A stretch of DNA of 64,000 bases from Roseiarcus sp963820795 (GTDB taxonomy: Bacteria > Pseudomonadota > Alphaproteobacteria > Rhizobiales > Beijerinckiaceae): positions 265,397-329,396 of the forward strand of contig CAWGBJ010000003.1 in the NCBI GenBank assembly GCA_963820795.1, in the 5' to 3' direction. This document shows, one piece after another, positions 56,212 through 64,000 of the stretch. Below the pieces are notes generated by a model. That model worked only from the letters and a program-made list of their open reading frames with translations, was not told the origin of the DNA and searched no databases. How positions within the stretch are numbered: position 1 is the first letter of the stretch; each line of letters starts with the position of its first letter. Made by a program: the position numbers and the translations under genes.

Positions 56212-56709
56212 ATGACTGCGAAACACCCCGACGCGCTTCCCTTCTGGCGGGCAAAATCGCTCGAAGAGATGAACACGAGCGAGTGGGAAAGCCTGTGCGA
56301 CGGCTGCGCGCGCTGTTGCCTTGTCAAGCTCGAGGACGAGGACACCGCGGAGATCCACTTCACCGACGTCGGCTGCGCGCTTCTCGACGCCAAGTCATGC
56401 CGTTGCCTCGACTACAAGCAACGCAAGCGGCGCGTTCCCGACTGCGTCAAGCTGACCCCGGCGGCCGTCCGTAGCTTGAGCTGGCTTCCCGTCACCTGCG
56501 CCTACCGGCTCGTCGCGGAAGGCAAAGATCTCCCCGACTGGCATCCGCTGGTCTCAGGATCGCCCGACAGCGTGCATGAGGCCGGCGTCTCGGTGCGGGA
56601 CAAGGTGGTCGCCAGCGAGACTGATCTCGCGCCGGAATTCTGGCCGGACCGGATCGTCAAATGGCCCAATCGGGCGCCTCCGCCCAGAAGGCCGCGCCGG
56701 AAGGCCTAG
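56212..56709 (+). CDS. YcgN family cysteine-cluster protein (UPF0260)
   Basis: 165 aa. The cysteine cluster typical of UPF0260/YcgN is present: LCDGCARCCLVKLEDEDT, then SCRCLDYKQRKRRVPDCVKL and TCAYRL. These invariant Cys residues suggest a metal or iron-sulfur site, but the role is unknown. It is divergent from the PBP gene across a 179-base gap and 168 bases upstream of the histidine kinase. Confidence 0.88.
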   Translation: MTAKHPDALPFWRAKSLEEMNTSEWESLCDGCARCCLVKLEDEDTAEIHFTDVGCALLDAKSCRCLDYKQRKRRVPDCVKLTPAAVRSLSWLPVTCAYRLVAEGKDLPDWHPLVSGSPDSVHEAGVSVRDKVVASETDLAPEFWPDRIVKWPNRAPPPRRPRRKA

Positions 56710-56877
56710 CGCCGCCTCCGGACCGGAGCCCGAACTCCGGCTTTGCTGGCGCCGGCCGCCGCGGCGCTGATCGGGCTTCCGGCGAAAATCCTTCGCCTTC
56801 ATCGGTCTCCGTCAGCGGCCCGTTAATCATTTGGAGAGCATGCTGACGCCCACGTCGCGGCGCGTTTTGGGCGGTGC

Positions 56878-58437
56878 ATGAGCGTGAGCATGTCAGGGTC
56901 GCAGAGCGGGGCCGCAGGGGGGCGCGACCCGGATAGCGCGCGGCTCTGGCTGAGCTGGCCTGCGGCGCTTGGCCACGCCAGGCGGCTCTTCTTAGGCCCG
57001 GAGACGATCCCAAGCCGTTCGGCCGCCATGGTGCGGCTCTTCGCCCAGATCAACCGGACCGCCGCGCCGATGCTGGGTCTCGTGGCGCTCGGGGCTTGCG
57101 CCATCGCGCTGGCGTGGATTGGCGCAAGCGCGATCGCAACCTGGTCGGCCCTCATCATCTGTGCGATCTCGCTGATCTATACCCTGCCGATCGCATTCCT
57201 CGACGGCGTCGACGGCGATAGGGCCGTGGGCGCGTGGCGGCGCAAGTTCGTCCTGGCGACCGCCTTCTGCGGTTCGGCCTGGGCCTATCTCGTGCTCGCG
57301 CTGCTTCAGTCGGACGAGCAGAACGCGCAGGCCTTCGCCATTCTCGCCATGCTGCTGGTTTCGACGGTGATGTCGCTCCTGGCGGCGGCGATCCCGGCGG
57401 CGTTCGTCGCCGGCATGCTGCCGATGATCGCCGGCGTCATCGTGCTCTACGCCTCCCGTCTGCAGGGGAGCCTCTTACCGGCGGCGGCGCTGGCTGTCGG
57501 CGTCATCGGTTATTTCCTGGTCGTCGTGCAGCGCCTGCACGCGGCGGCGGCGCGGACAGTCTCATTCCAGGCGGAGAAGGACGCGCTGATCGCCGAGCTC
57601 GAGCAGGCCAAGCTCAATTCCGACGAGGCGCGGCGGCGCGCCGAAAGCGCCAATCTCGCGAAGTCGCGCTTTCTCGCCAGCATGAGCCACGAGCTGCGCA
57701 CGCCGCTGAACGCGATCCTCGGCTTCTCCGAGGTGATGAAGGGGGAGCTGTTCGGGCCGCATGGCGTGCCGGCCTACAAGGAATATTCGAACGACATCCA
57801 TGCGAGCGGGCAGCATCTCCTGATGCTGATCAACGAGATCCTGGATCTCTCGCGGGTCGAGGCGGGGCGTTACGAGCTGAACGAGGCGCCGGTGTCGCTG
57901 CGCGGCGTCGTCGAGGACTGCTGCCGCCTCTTGTCGATGCGGGCGAAGAGCCGCAACCTGACGATCAGCAAGGCGCTCGAGGCGGAGCTGCCGCCGATCC
58001 TCGCCGACGAGCGGGCGGTGCGCCAGGCGGCGCTCAATCTGTTGACCAACGCGATCAAGTTCACCCCCGACGGCGGCTCGATCGCCATCAAGGTCGGCTG
58101 GACCCGGAACGGCGGGCAATACCTGTCGATCCGGGACACCGGCCCCGGCATTCCGCCGGAGGAGATTCCGATCGTCCTGTCCTCGTTCGGCCGCGGCTCG
58201 CTGGCGCACAAGAAGGCGGAAGAGGGGACCGGCCTCGGCCTGCCGATCGTCAAGGGGCTGGTCGAACTGCACGGCGGCGAGTTCCGCCTGAGCTCGAAGC
58301 TGCGCGAGGGCACCGAGGCGGTCGTCATCTTCCCGCCGGAGCGGGTGATGGATCCGGCCGAGGCGGCGTCCGAGACGCCGCAGCCGCGGAGGCTGCGCTT
58401 CCGGCGCAGACGGTCGGACGCGGCGCAGGCGGCGTGA
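56878..58437 (+). CDS. Membrane sensor histidine kinase
   Basis: 519 aa. About six N-terminal membrane helices (residues ~60-220) form the sensor region. A short coiled coil (~223-258) leads to HisKA with the phosphorylated His in MSHELRTPLNAILGFSEVMK, then HATPase_c with N box NLLTNAIKFTP, G1 DTGPGIPPEEI, and G2 GTGLGLPIVKGL. No PAS or HAMP domain is evident. A cognate response regulator is not adjacent. The stimulus is unknown. Confidence 0.9.
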   Translation: MSVSMSGSQSGAAGGRDPDSARLWLSWPAALGHARRLFLGPETIPSRSAAMVRLFAQINRTAAPMLGLVALGACAIALAWIGASAIATWSALIICAISLIYTLPIAFLDGVDGDRAVGAWRRKFVLATAFCGSAWAYLVLALLQSDEQNAQAFAILAMLLVSTVMSLLAAAIPAAFVAGMLPMIAGVIVLYASRLQGSLLPAAALAVGVIGYFLVVVQRLHAAAARTVSFQAEKDALIAELEQAKLNSDEARRRAESANLAKSRFLASMSHELRTPLNAILGFSEVMKGELFGPHGVPAYKEYSNDIHASGQHLLMLINEILDLSRVEAGRYELNEAPVSLRGVVEDCCRLLSMRAKSRNLTISKALEAELPPILADERAVRQAALNLLTNAIKFTPDGGSIAIKVGWTRNGGQYLSIRDTGPGIPPEEIPIVLSSFGRGSLAHKKAEEGTGLGLPIVKGLVELHGGEFRLSSKLREGTEAVVIFPPERVMDPAEAASETPQPRRLRFRRRRSDAAQAA

Positions 58438-58456
58438 GAGCCCCTCGGCGAGCGAA

Positions 58457-58606
58457 TTCCCTGCTTACAGGGAAAGGTACAGGGAGGCTCGCCCGTTCGG
58501 GGCGATCCGAGGCTTTTGGCCTGCAAAAACCGCCACATAACCATTGGTTTGCGGGTAAATTCCCTACGGATCGGAGCAGGGAATTAAATCGGCGGATCAG
58601 GGAATG
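58457..58606. repeat. Repeat-rich intergenic element (AGGGAATT motifs)
   Basis: TTCCCTG-N4-CAGGGAA (58457-58474) is a palindrome. AATTCCCT (58558-58565) and AGGGAATT (58578-58585) form another, and CAGGGAAT recurs at 58599. The TTGCGGGTAAATTCCCT stretch resembles a repetitive sequence I have seen in other rhizobial intergenic and transposon-derived regions. It lies between the converging histidine kinase and pth genes. Confidence 0.55.
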
Positions 58607-58651
58607 AAGTGCTGTGATCGCCTAAAGAGCAGCGATCTTCCCGGCAAGGCC

Positions 58652-59248
58652 TCAAAGCGCCGCCTTCTCGCCGAAGCCGGCCGCCTCGATCGCCAGATGG
58701 GCCTTGTTCTGGAAGCTCGCGTCCTGGCCTTCGACGAGGAGCGGCGCGGCGTCGGCGACCGCGCGGCAGACGGCTTCGACCCAGCCGGCTTCCGCCTTGG
58801 AAAAATCGCTGAGCACGTAATCGTGCACCAGCGCCTTGTCGCCGGGGTGGCCGATGCCGATCCGCACCCGCTTGTAATCGTTGCCGACATGGGCGCTGAT
58901 CGAGCGCAAGCCGTTGTGCCCGGCATTGCCGCCGCCGACCTTGACGCGCACCTTCGCCGGCGCAAGATCGAGCTCGTCGTGGATCACCACCAGCGCGTCG
59001 ACGTCGAGCTTGTGGAAGCGCAGGGCCTCGCCGACGCTGCGGCCGGAATCGTTCATGAACGTCTGCGGCGCGAGCAGCATGACGCGCCTCGAGGCGATCG
59101 CCCCTTCCGCCGCCAGCCCGGAGAAGCGCGAGCGGAACGGCCCCAAGCGATGCGCGCCGGCGATCGCCTTAATCGCCATGAAGCCGATGTTGTGGCGGTT
59201 GCGCGCATGGCGCGCGCCGGGATTGCCGAGTCCGGCGATGACCAGCAT
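58652..59248 (-). CDS. pth: Peptidyl-tRNA hydrolase
   Basis: 198 aa, standard length. Active-site blocks are AGLGNPGARHARNRHNIGF with the catalytic His, QTFMNDSGRSVGEAL, VIHDELDLAPAKVRVKVGGG and GHNGLRSISAHVGNDYKRV. It releases peptide from peptidyl-tRNA. It is 89 bases downstream of the L25 gene, on the same strand, the usual rplY-pth arrangement. Confidence 0.95.
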   Translation of the reverse strand: MLVIAGLGNPGARHARNRHNIGFMAIKAIAGAHRLGPFRSRFSGLAAEGAIASRRVMLLAPQTFMNDSGRSVGEALRFHKLDVDALVVIHDELDLAPAKVRVKVGGGNAGHNGLRSISAHVGNDYKRVRIGIGHPGDKALVHDYVLSDFSKAEAGWVEAVCRAVADAAPLLVEGQDASFQNKAHLAIEAAGFGEKAAL

Positions 59249-59337
59249 GGGGCCCCCGATCGACCGGGGCGCGCCTGGCGCGCCGGCTGGAGCAAAGGCC
59301 GAACCCTCCGCCGCGGACGGCGGAGGCTCCGCCAGGC

Positions 59338-60060
59338 TTACTTCTTCGCCGCAGCGGCCGCGGGAGCGCCCTTGGCCGGAGCGGCGGCCTTGGCGGGTTC
59401 CCCCTTCGCCGGCGCGGCCGCGGCGGCGGCAGGCGCGGCGGCGGGCGCAGCGCCGGCCGGCGCAGCCGCCGTGGCGGTCGCTTCTTCGGCCATGACGGTC
59501 GGGGGCACGATGGTCACCACCGTCAGATCCGTCTTCGCGGCGACCGGCCTGCAGCCTTCCGGCAGCTTGAGGTCGGAGACATGCACGGAATCGGTGAAGT
59601 CGAGGCCGGTCAGGTCGACGGTGAGCGCCTCGGGGATGGCGTCCGCCGGGGCCATCACCTCGACCGCATGCAGGACGAGATTGACCGCGCCGCCCTTCTT
59701 CAAGCCCGGCGACGCCTCGCGGTTCGCGACATGCACCGGCACGCCGATGCGCACCATCGAACCCGGGGTCAGCCGCAGGAAATCGACATGCACCGGCCAG
59801 TCGGTGACGACATCGAGCTGGTAATCGCGCGGCAGCACGCGCTCCTTGCGCCCGCCCACCTCGAGCTCGAAGATGCTGGTGAGGAAGTGCCCGGCGAAGA
59901 TGAGCCTGTTGACGTCCTTGAAGTCGACCGAGATCGGCTCGGGCTTCTGACCGCCGCCATAGATGACGGCGGGAACGCGGCCTTCGCGACGAACGGAGCG
60001 GGCGGCCCCCTTGCCTGTCCCGCTACGCGTCACGGCCGCGAGTTGCTTGATCGCTGCCAT
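59338..60060 (-). CDS. rplY: 50S ribosomal protein L25/general stress protein Ctc
   Basis: 240 aa from the ATG at 60060 with AAGGA upstream; two ATGs just before it (MIIM) are alternatives. The N-terminal L25 domain (1-95) has AARSVRREGRVPAVIYGGG, and the C-terminal TL5/CTC domain follows to about residue 190. An Ala/Pro/Lys-rich tail of about 50 residues closes it. It binds 5S rRNA. The long two-domain form is normal in alphaproteobacteria. Confidence 0.95.
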   Translation of the reverse strand: MAAIKQLAAVTRSGTGKGAARSVRREGRVPAVIYGGGQKPEPISVDFKDVNRLIFAGHFLTSIFELEVGGRKERVLPRDYQLDVVTDWPVHVDFLRLTPGSMVRIGVPVHVANREASPGLKKGGAVNLVLHAVEVMAPADAIPEALTVDLTGLDFTDSVHVSDLKLPEGCRPVAAKTDLTVVTIVPPTVMAEEATATAAAPAGAAPAAAPAAAAAAPAKGEPAKAAAPAKGAPAAAAAKK

Positions 60061-60403
60061 GATGATGATGTCCTTATAGTTGCTCGCGCCCTGCCTCCAG
60101 GGGTGTCGGATGTCGGCGCGAAGCGCAGGCTTATAGGGGAGGCCGGGGCGGCGGGCAAGCGCCCCGGCTGCGTTCGCGTTCGCACACGCGTTCCATGCCA
60201 GACGGCTTCTAGGAAGCGAACGCATTTGACTTGAAGAGAGCCATGCATCGACGTTGTGCGGGCGCGGCTGGAACACGAAGGCTGCGCCCGCGTTTGGGCC
60301 GTTCAGTTGAACTGTGGGCCGGGCATGAAGAGACATGGCTTTTGTGCGCAATATGTCCTTCGCCGTCCTCGTCTCTGCGCGAACTCGTTAGGCCGGAAAC
60401 CCA
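60061..60403. other. Intergenic region between rplY and the FNT gene
   Basis: 343 bases, divergent promoters expected on both sides. No gene, RNA motif or strong promoter was recognised. The rplY ribosome-binding site (AAGGA on the minus strand, near 60071) is at its left edge. Confidence 0.4.
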
Positions 60404-61324
60404 GTGATCCGACCCGAGGGTTCCGACTGGCTCATGGAGACCGATCAGACGGAGCCGGCTGCCGACGGCTCGGAGCCCATGCCGGCGGGGGCCGGCTCAC
60501 CGCATCTCGGTCCCGAAGAACGCCAGCAGGCGGCGAGCGCTGCGCCCCTGCGCGCGCTGGTCATTCACGAGGTGCTGCGGGACGAAGGGGAATTCGAATT
60601 GCGCCGGCCGCCCGCCGCGCTGCTGTGGTCGGGCCTCGCGGCTGGACTGTCGATGGGCTTTTCCTTCCTCGCCCTCGCGCTGCTTCAGGCCTACCTCCCC
60701 GATCAACCTTGGCGACACGTGCTGGCGAGCTTCGGCTACAGCATCGGCTTTGTGATCGTGGTTCTCGGCAAGCAGCAGCTGTTCACCGAGACGACGCTGA
60801 CGGCGATGCTGCCGGTGTTGGTTCAGCCGAGGTGGAAGTCCGTCGGCATCCTCTTGAGGATGTGGGCGATCGTGCTCATCGCCAATATCGCGGGCACGCT
60901 GGCTTTCGCCTGGCTGCTCTCACGCCAAGACCTGTTCAATCCGGAGGTCCGTCAGGCGCTGTCGGCCACCGCCGCCGTCTCTGTCCAGGGAGCCGCCATC
61001 CCGACGCTCCTCAAGGCGATGCTGGCCGGATGGATGATCGCGCTGATGGTCTGGGTGCTTCCGAGCGCGGAAGCGGCGGGTTTATTCATCATCGTGCTGA
61101 TGACTTATGTCATCGCGCTCGGCCAGTTCTCGCACATCATCGCCGGATCTACTGAGGCGGCCTATGCGGTCATGACCGGCTCAGCGAGCGTCAGCGACTA
61201 TGTCGTACGGTTCTTTCTGCCGACCATCTGCGGCAATATGTTCGGCGGGGTCGCGCTGGCCGCGCTGCTCAACCACGCGCCGGTCGCGCATGAGATCGCC
61301 GCCAAGGCTTCTGAGCGGAGCTAA
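60404..61324 (+). CDS. Formate/nitrite transporter (FNT) family protein
   Basis: 306 aa from a GTG at 60404; the ATG at 60434 is an alternative. After an ~70-residue hydrophilic N-terminus there are six membrane helices typical of FNT channels: SGLAAGLSMGFSFLALALLQ, GFVIVVLGKQQLFTETTLTAML, IANIAGTLAFAWLL, and later CGNMFGGVALAALLNHA. The KQQLFTE stretch corresponds to the conserved FNT slit region. Substrate could be formate, nitrite, hydrosulfide or another monovalent anion. Confidence 0.87.
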   Translation: MIRPEGSDWLMETDQTEPAADGSEPMPAGAGSPHLGPEERQQAASAAPLRALVIHEVLRDEGEFELRRPPAALLWSGLAAGLSMGFSFLALALLQAYLPDQPWRHVLASFGYSIGFVIVVLGKQQLFTETTLTAMLPVLVQPRWKSVGILLRMWAIVLIANIAGTLAFAWLLSRQDLFNPEVRQALSATAAVSVQGAAIPTLLKAMLAGWMIALMVWVLPSAEAAGLFIIVLMTYVIALGQFSHIIAGSTEAAYAVMTGSASVSDYVVRFFLPTICGNMFGGVALAALLNHAPVAHEIAAKASERS

Positions 61325-61359
61325 TCGAGCGCGATGCGGGACGATCATGATGAACCGGG

Positions 61360-61666
61360 TCAATCCGACACCCCATACGCTTTCAAAAACACGTCCGCCC
61401 CCGCCGCCCGGGCGTTGACGAAGCCGGCATAGAGGCGGTGGGTCCGCGATAGCGCCAGCGCCAGGCCTTCGCCGTCCTCGGGCGTCAGGATCAGGTGAAC
61501 GTGGTTCGGCAGCTGGCAATAGGCCCAGACCTCGACGCCGAAGCGTCGGCAGGATTGGCCCGGCCAGTCGCGATAGAGCGCGTAGTCGCCGTCCTCGAAG
61601 AAGATCCGCTCGCGCCTGTTGCCGCGTTGGGTGACATGATGCGGTCCATTACGGTGTCCATTACGG
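61360..61666 (-). pseudogene. REP-associated Y1 tyrosine transposase, N-terminal half
   Basis: The reading frame enters from the 3' end of the intron as HRNGPHHVTQRGNRRERIF, then AYCQLPNHVHLILTPEDGEG with the HUH motif, and RTHRLYAGFVNARA. After this it departs from the family (AGADVFLKAYGVSD) and stops; the C-terminal half, including the usual GHLFQGRFGS block, is missing. A second, complementary fragment of the same family sits at 63593-64000. The copy is truncated and cannot be functional. Catalysis in this family uses one Tyr with the HUH pair. Confidence 0.8.
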
Positions 61667-61682
61667 ATTGCGGTAGGGACGC

Positions 61683-63215
61683 TCATTGCTGAGCGCCCCC
61701 CGCACAGATCCGTACGTGCGGTTTTCCCGCATACGGCTCCCACCTTGGGTGCTTGACGGCGAATCGCTGGCTCGGCCAGGGGTGGAGGATGCGCGGTTTG
61801 GGGAGCCAGTCGTCGGCGAGCTTCGCGATCCGCACCCATGTCATGCGGTGCTTCTGGCCGCGCCGCCGGAGCGTGCGTCTCCAGAGGTCCGTGACGTGGT
61901 GCCGGAACGCTGCGATGGCTCGCATGTTGTTCGGGACTGCGTGGTAGTTGCAGAAGCCCGTGACGACCTGCTTGAGCCATGCGCCTTGCTCGCGGATCGG
62001 CCCATGCATTCGTCGCCGCAGCTCCGCCTTCACCTCCTTGAGCTTCGCCCGCACGCGGTCGCGCCGGCTCTTCCTCTTGATCTGGAACTTGCCGGCGCGG
62101 GATTTGCCGCAGATGTGGGTGAACCCGAGGAAGTTGAAGGTTTCCGGCTTGCCTTGCCCGCGCCTCTCGCGGTTCGCCGCTGCAAAGCGGCCGAACTCGA
62201 TCAGGCGGGTCTTGTCCGGATGGAGCGACAGCGCGAACTCTTCGAACCGCGCCCGCATCGCATCGAGAAACCGTCTTGCGTCGGCCTCGCGCTCGAAGCC
62301 CGCGACCAGATCGTCGGCATAGCGCACGACGATCATGTCGCCGGCAGCCTCCCGCCGTCGCCAGCGTTCGGCCCAGAGGTCGTGGACGTAGTGCAGGTAG
62401 ATGTTGGCGAGGAGCGGCGAGATCACCGAGCCCTGCCCCGTTCCCCTGTCGCTGACCGTCACCGTCCCGTCTTCGAGCACGCCCGCCTTGAGCCATTTGC
62501 GGATCAGGCGGACGATGCGTTTGTCGCCGACCCGGTGCTCGACGAACCGGACGAGCCATTCCTGACTGACCGAGTCGAAGAACGACCGGATGTCGGCGTC
62601 CACGATCCAGTTCACCTTCCGGCTGGCGATTCCGACCGCCAGGGCGTCGAGCGCGTCGTGCGGCCCCCGTCCGGGCCGGAACCCGTACGAGAACCCGAGG
62701 AAGTCCTCCTCATAGATCGCGTTCAGCACCATGACGACCGCGCCCTGGACGATCTTGTCTTCGAGCGCGGCGATCGCCAGCGGCCGTCGCCGCCCGTCCG
62801 CCTTCGGTATGTATGTCCGGCGGGCGGGCTGCGGCCGGTACGCTCCCCGATGAATGCGAGCGTGCAGGTCCGCGAGCCTGGGCTCGAGATCCGCCTCGTA
62901 GTCATCCCACGTCACGCCATCCACGCCGGGGGCGGCCTTACGCTTGAGCGCGTGGAACGCCGTCCGCAGCGTGTCGGGGTTGACATGGTGGAGAAGCGCG
63001 GTGAACCGCTCCTTCTTCCTTTGCCGTGCTGCTTCTCGTACGCGGTCCAGCCCCTGGGTCACGCGCTCCCGGTTCTGTGCCCGGTGCGTGTTGTGCTGAG
63101 CCACGTTCCCCTCGGCCCCCGCCCTTCGCTCCCCCAACTCCTCGGCCGGTCGCCCGGCTTCGTTCGTCGGCTTCCTCGCTACTATGGCGGGGTCTGACTT
63201 CTCGCGCCCGTTCAT
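61683..63215 (-). CDS. ltrA: Group II intron reverse transcriptase/maturase
   Basis: 510 aa. RT domains include KRKAAPGVDGVTWDDYEADLE (RT0/1), RPLAIAALEDKIVQGAVV, FLGFSYGFRPGRGPHDALDAL, IVDADIRSFFDSVSQEWL (RT3), GTGQGSVISPLLANIYLHYV and the catalytic VVRYADDLVAGFE. The maturase/X domain follows from about residue 400. The C-terminal residues EPYAGKPHVRICAGG are translated from intron domain V, so coding and catalytic RNA overlap. The protein splices and mobilises the intron. Confidence 0.92.
   Translation of the reverse strand: MNGREKSDPAIVARKPTNEAGRPAEELGERRAGAEGNVAQHNTHRAQNRERVTQGLDRVREAARQRKKERFTALLHHVNPDTLRTAFHALKRKAAPGVDGVTWDDYEADLEPRLADLHARIHRGAYRPQPARRTYIPKADGRRRPLAIAALEDKIVQGAVVMVLNAIYEEDFLGFSYGFRPGRGPHDALDALAVGIASRKVNWIVDADIRSFFDSVSQEWLVRFVEHRVGDKRIVRLIRKWLKAGVLEDGTVTVSDRGTGQGSVISPLLANIYLHYVHDLWAERWRRREAAGDMIVVRYADDLVAGFEREADARRFLDAMRARFEEFALSLHPDKTRLIEFGRFAAANRERRGQGKPETFNFLGFTHICGKSRAGKFQIKRKSRRDRVRAKLKEVKAELRRRMHGPIREQGAWLKQVVTGFCNYHAVPNNMRAIAAFRHHVTDLWRRTLRRRGQKHRMTWVRIAKLADDWLPKPRILHPWPSQRFAVKHPRWEPYAGKPHVRICAGGAQQ
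61707..61739 (-). ncRNA. Domain V of the group II intron (catalytic hairpin)
   Basis: GAGCCGTATGCGGG (61739-61726, minus) pairs with CCGCACGTACGGATC across an AAAA tetraloop, giving the 33-34-nt hairpin with the AGC catalytic triad near its base. It lies inside the last codons of the RT gene. Confidence 0.85.
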
Positions 63216-63592
63216 CGCCGGCTAAAGCTCATCGCCTTCCCGACGCGGACCGGCGCGGCCGAAGCCGCCCGGCCGGACCCGAGACCTCTCAGGTTCCGAT
63301 GCGCTCCTTTCGTGCGTGATGGGGTCTTCGACCACGGCAGAGCGACGGCGCCTCGCAATACCGGCGCCGCACATGTCGCCTTCGGCTGTGTCAACGGCCT
63401 CGGCCTCTGCGATGTTGTACTTTCGCGGCTCAATAGCCCACCCCGCACGATCGCTGTGTACGCTTCACGTCCGCCGTCGCCGACGACCGTGCAACACTCG
63501 CTACCAAGCAGGCGCTACCCTTTACTTGGGCGGGACTTCCACCCGCTGGATCACATCAGCTTTCCTGACGCACTGACACGCGCGTCTTTTCC

Positions 63593-64000
63593 TTAATATT
63601 TTTGCCTGCCGCGCTCTCCTTGCGCCGTTTCCGCCCGCGTTTGCCGGGGCAAGGACGCGGCCGAGGCGAGCGGGCGGCCGATCAGCTCGCTGCGCCTGAT
63701 CTTATCGAAGGCGACCGCGTCGGGCTCGCCTCTCGATAAGATCGGCGAAATACGGCGCGCGGTCGAGGAGCGGCTCGACCCTGACGAGCACGTCGTCGCG
63801 CATGGGCGAGATCACGCGCGCACGCTCGAATGCGGCCAGTCCTCCGCCCGTGGCGCGAGCCCTGCCCGCACCGGGTTCAGCGCGACATAGCGGGCCGCGT
63901 TCATCAGATGATCCTCGTCGATCGCCACCGAGCCGAACCGGCCCTGAAACAGATGGCCGGTCTGGCGCGCGCGGGCGTTGGCGAAGCCGGCATAGAGGCG
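63593..64000 (-). pseudogene. REP-associated Y1 transposase, C-terminal part, frameshifted, runs off window
   Basis: From the window edge the minus strand reads RLYAGFANARARQTGHLFQG, then RFGSVAIDEDHLMNAARYVALN and RAEDWPHSSVRA, and stops at 63812. Shifted frames then continue the family: RDDVLVRVEPLLDRAPYFAD, and DKIRRSELIGRPLASAASLP ending at the TAA at 63593. At least two frameshifts are needed, so this is a decayed gene. The N-terminal half lies beyond the window. The stop is 20 bases upstream of the group II intron. Confidence 0.75.
63698..63743. repeat. Inverted repeat inside the Y1 transposase remnant
   Basis: GATCTTATCGA (63698-63708) and TCGATAAGATC (63733-63743) are exact 11-bp inverse copies, extended by GGCGA/TCGCC inside the loop. 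It coincides with the point where the transposase frame changes for the second time, so it may have arisen by local duplication or foldback. Confidence 0.55.

Larger units (their letters stand above)
61667..63573 (-). mobile_element. Group II intron
   Basis: The 5' end on the minus strand is GTGCGTC (63573-63567), the group II consensus start. Domain I-type sequence follows (TCCAGCGGGTGGAAGTCCCG near 63550-63531). The reverse-transcriptase gene is at 61683-63215. Domain V is at 61739-61707 (GAGCCGTATGCGGG and CCGCACGTACGGATC, loop AAAA). Domain VI (GGGCGCTCA...TGAGCGTCCC) ends at CCTACCGCAAT with a candidate bulged A eight bases from the 3' end (61667). Total about 1.9 kb. It lies just after one REP-transposase gene and at the start of another. 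Confidence 0.85.

Noticed and set aside
61686..63197. 503-residue plus-strand frame opposite the reverse transcriptase
   Set aside because: It is an antisense shadow; the minus-strand frame has all RT motifs.

Overview
The window is GC-rich, gene-dense bacterial DNA. Gene content and order point to an alphaproteobacterium of the Hyphomicrobiales (Rhizobiales): a single mdh-sucCDAB-lpd block, a DUF1214/DUF1254 pair, a CTC-type L25 followed by pth, and DUF952-pyrD. A Beijerinckiaceae or Methylocystaceae relative is plausible but is only an inference. No rRNA, tRNA or CRISPR array was seen.

Layout. 1-2751: the end of yeaH and a translationally coupled spoVR. 2752-6581: a nested transposon, in which an IS91-like element carrying its own tyrosine recombinase sits inside an IS110 transposase gene. 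6980-19729: accessory and envelope genes: a cold-shock protein, a small kinase, an orphan TAXI-type binding protein, CcdA, a DUF2778 protein, a vanadium haloperoxidase facing a methyltransferase across a CRP-type palindrome, an ECF sigma/anti-sigma pair, a cytochrome c, a Tat-exported phosphoesterase and an epoxide-hydrolase-like enzyme. 19745-25884: cimA, a GNAT enzyme, cysS, an HTH protein with 10-bp iterons beside it, and arginase. 26141-35449: the TCA block, with a YciI-like gene between sucA and sucB. 35459-40760: CDP-diglyceride hydrolase, an L,D-transpeptidase, a Tat-exported isoaspartyl-methyltransferase homologue and a large membrane protein with a spermidine-synthase-like core. 41346-44778: rhodanese, dnaA, DUF952, pyrD. 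44862-48933: an ISAzo13-family element abutting a decayed cyclase/ATPase gene. 49092-61324: an oxidoreductase, a ribBA-type gene with a degenerate second domain, a deacetylase-family gene, DUF1254/DUF1214, a class A PBP, ycgN, a histidine kinase, pth, rplY and an FNT channel. 61360-64000: a group II intron between two broken REP-type (Y1) transposase genes.

The genes form one central-carbon block (malate to succinyl-CoA and 2-oxoglutarate with shared E3), several envelope genes (L,D-transpeptidase, DUF2778, PBP1A, Tat-exported enzymes), and four mobile-element zones that account for most of the gene breakage.

Three genes (the ECF sigma factor, dnaA and the deacetylase) each carry one frameshift that removing a single base would repair. 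All three are consistent with one-base insertions. Sequencing or assembly error is therefore a real possibility and should be excluded before calling them pseudogenes. The cyclase tail and the Y1 transposase fragment carry several lesions each and look truly decayed.
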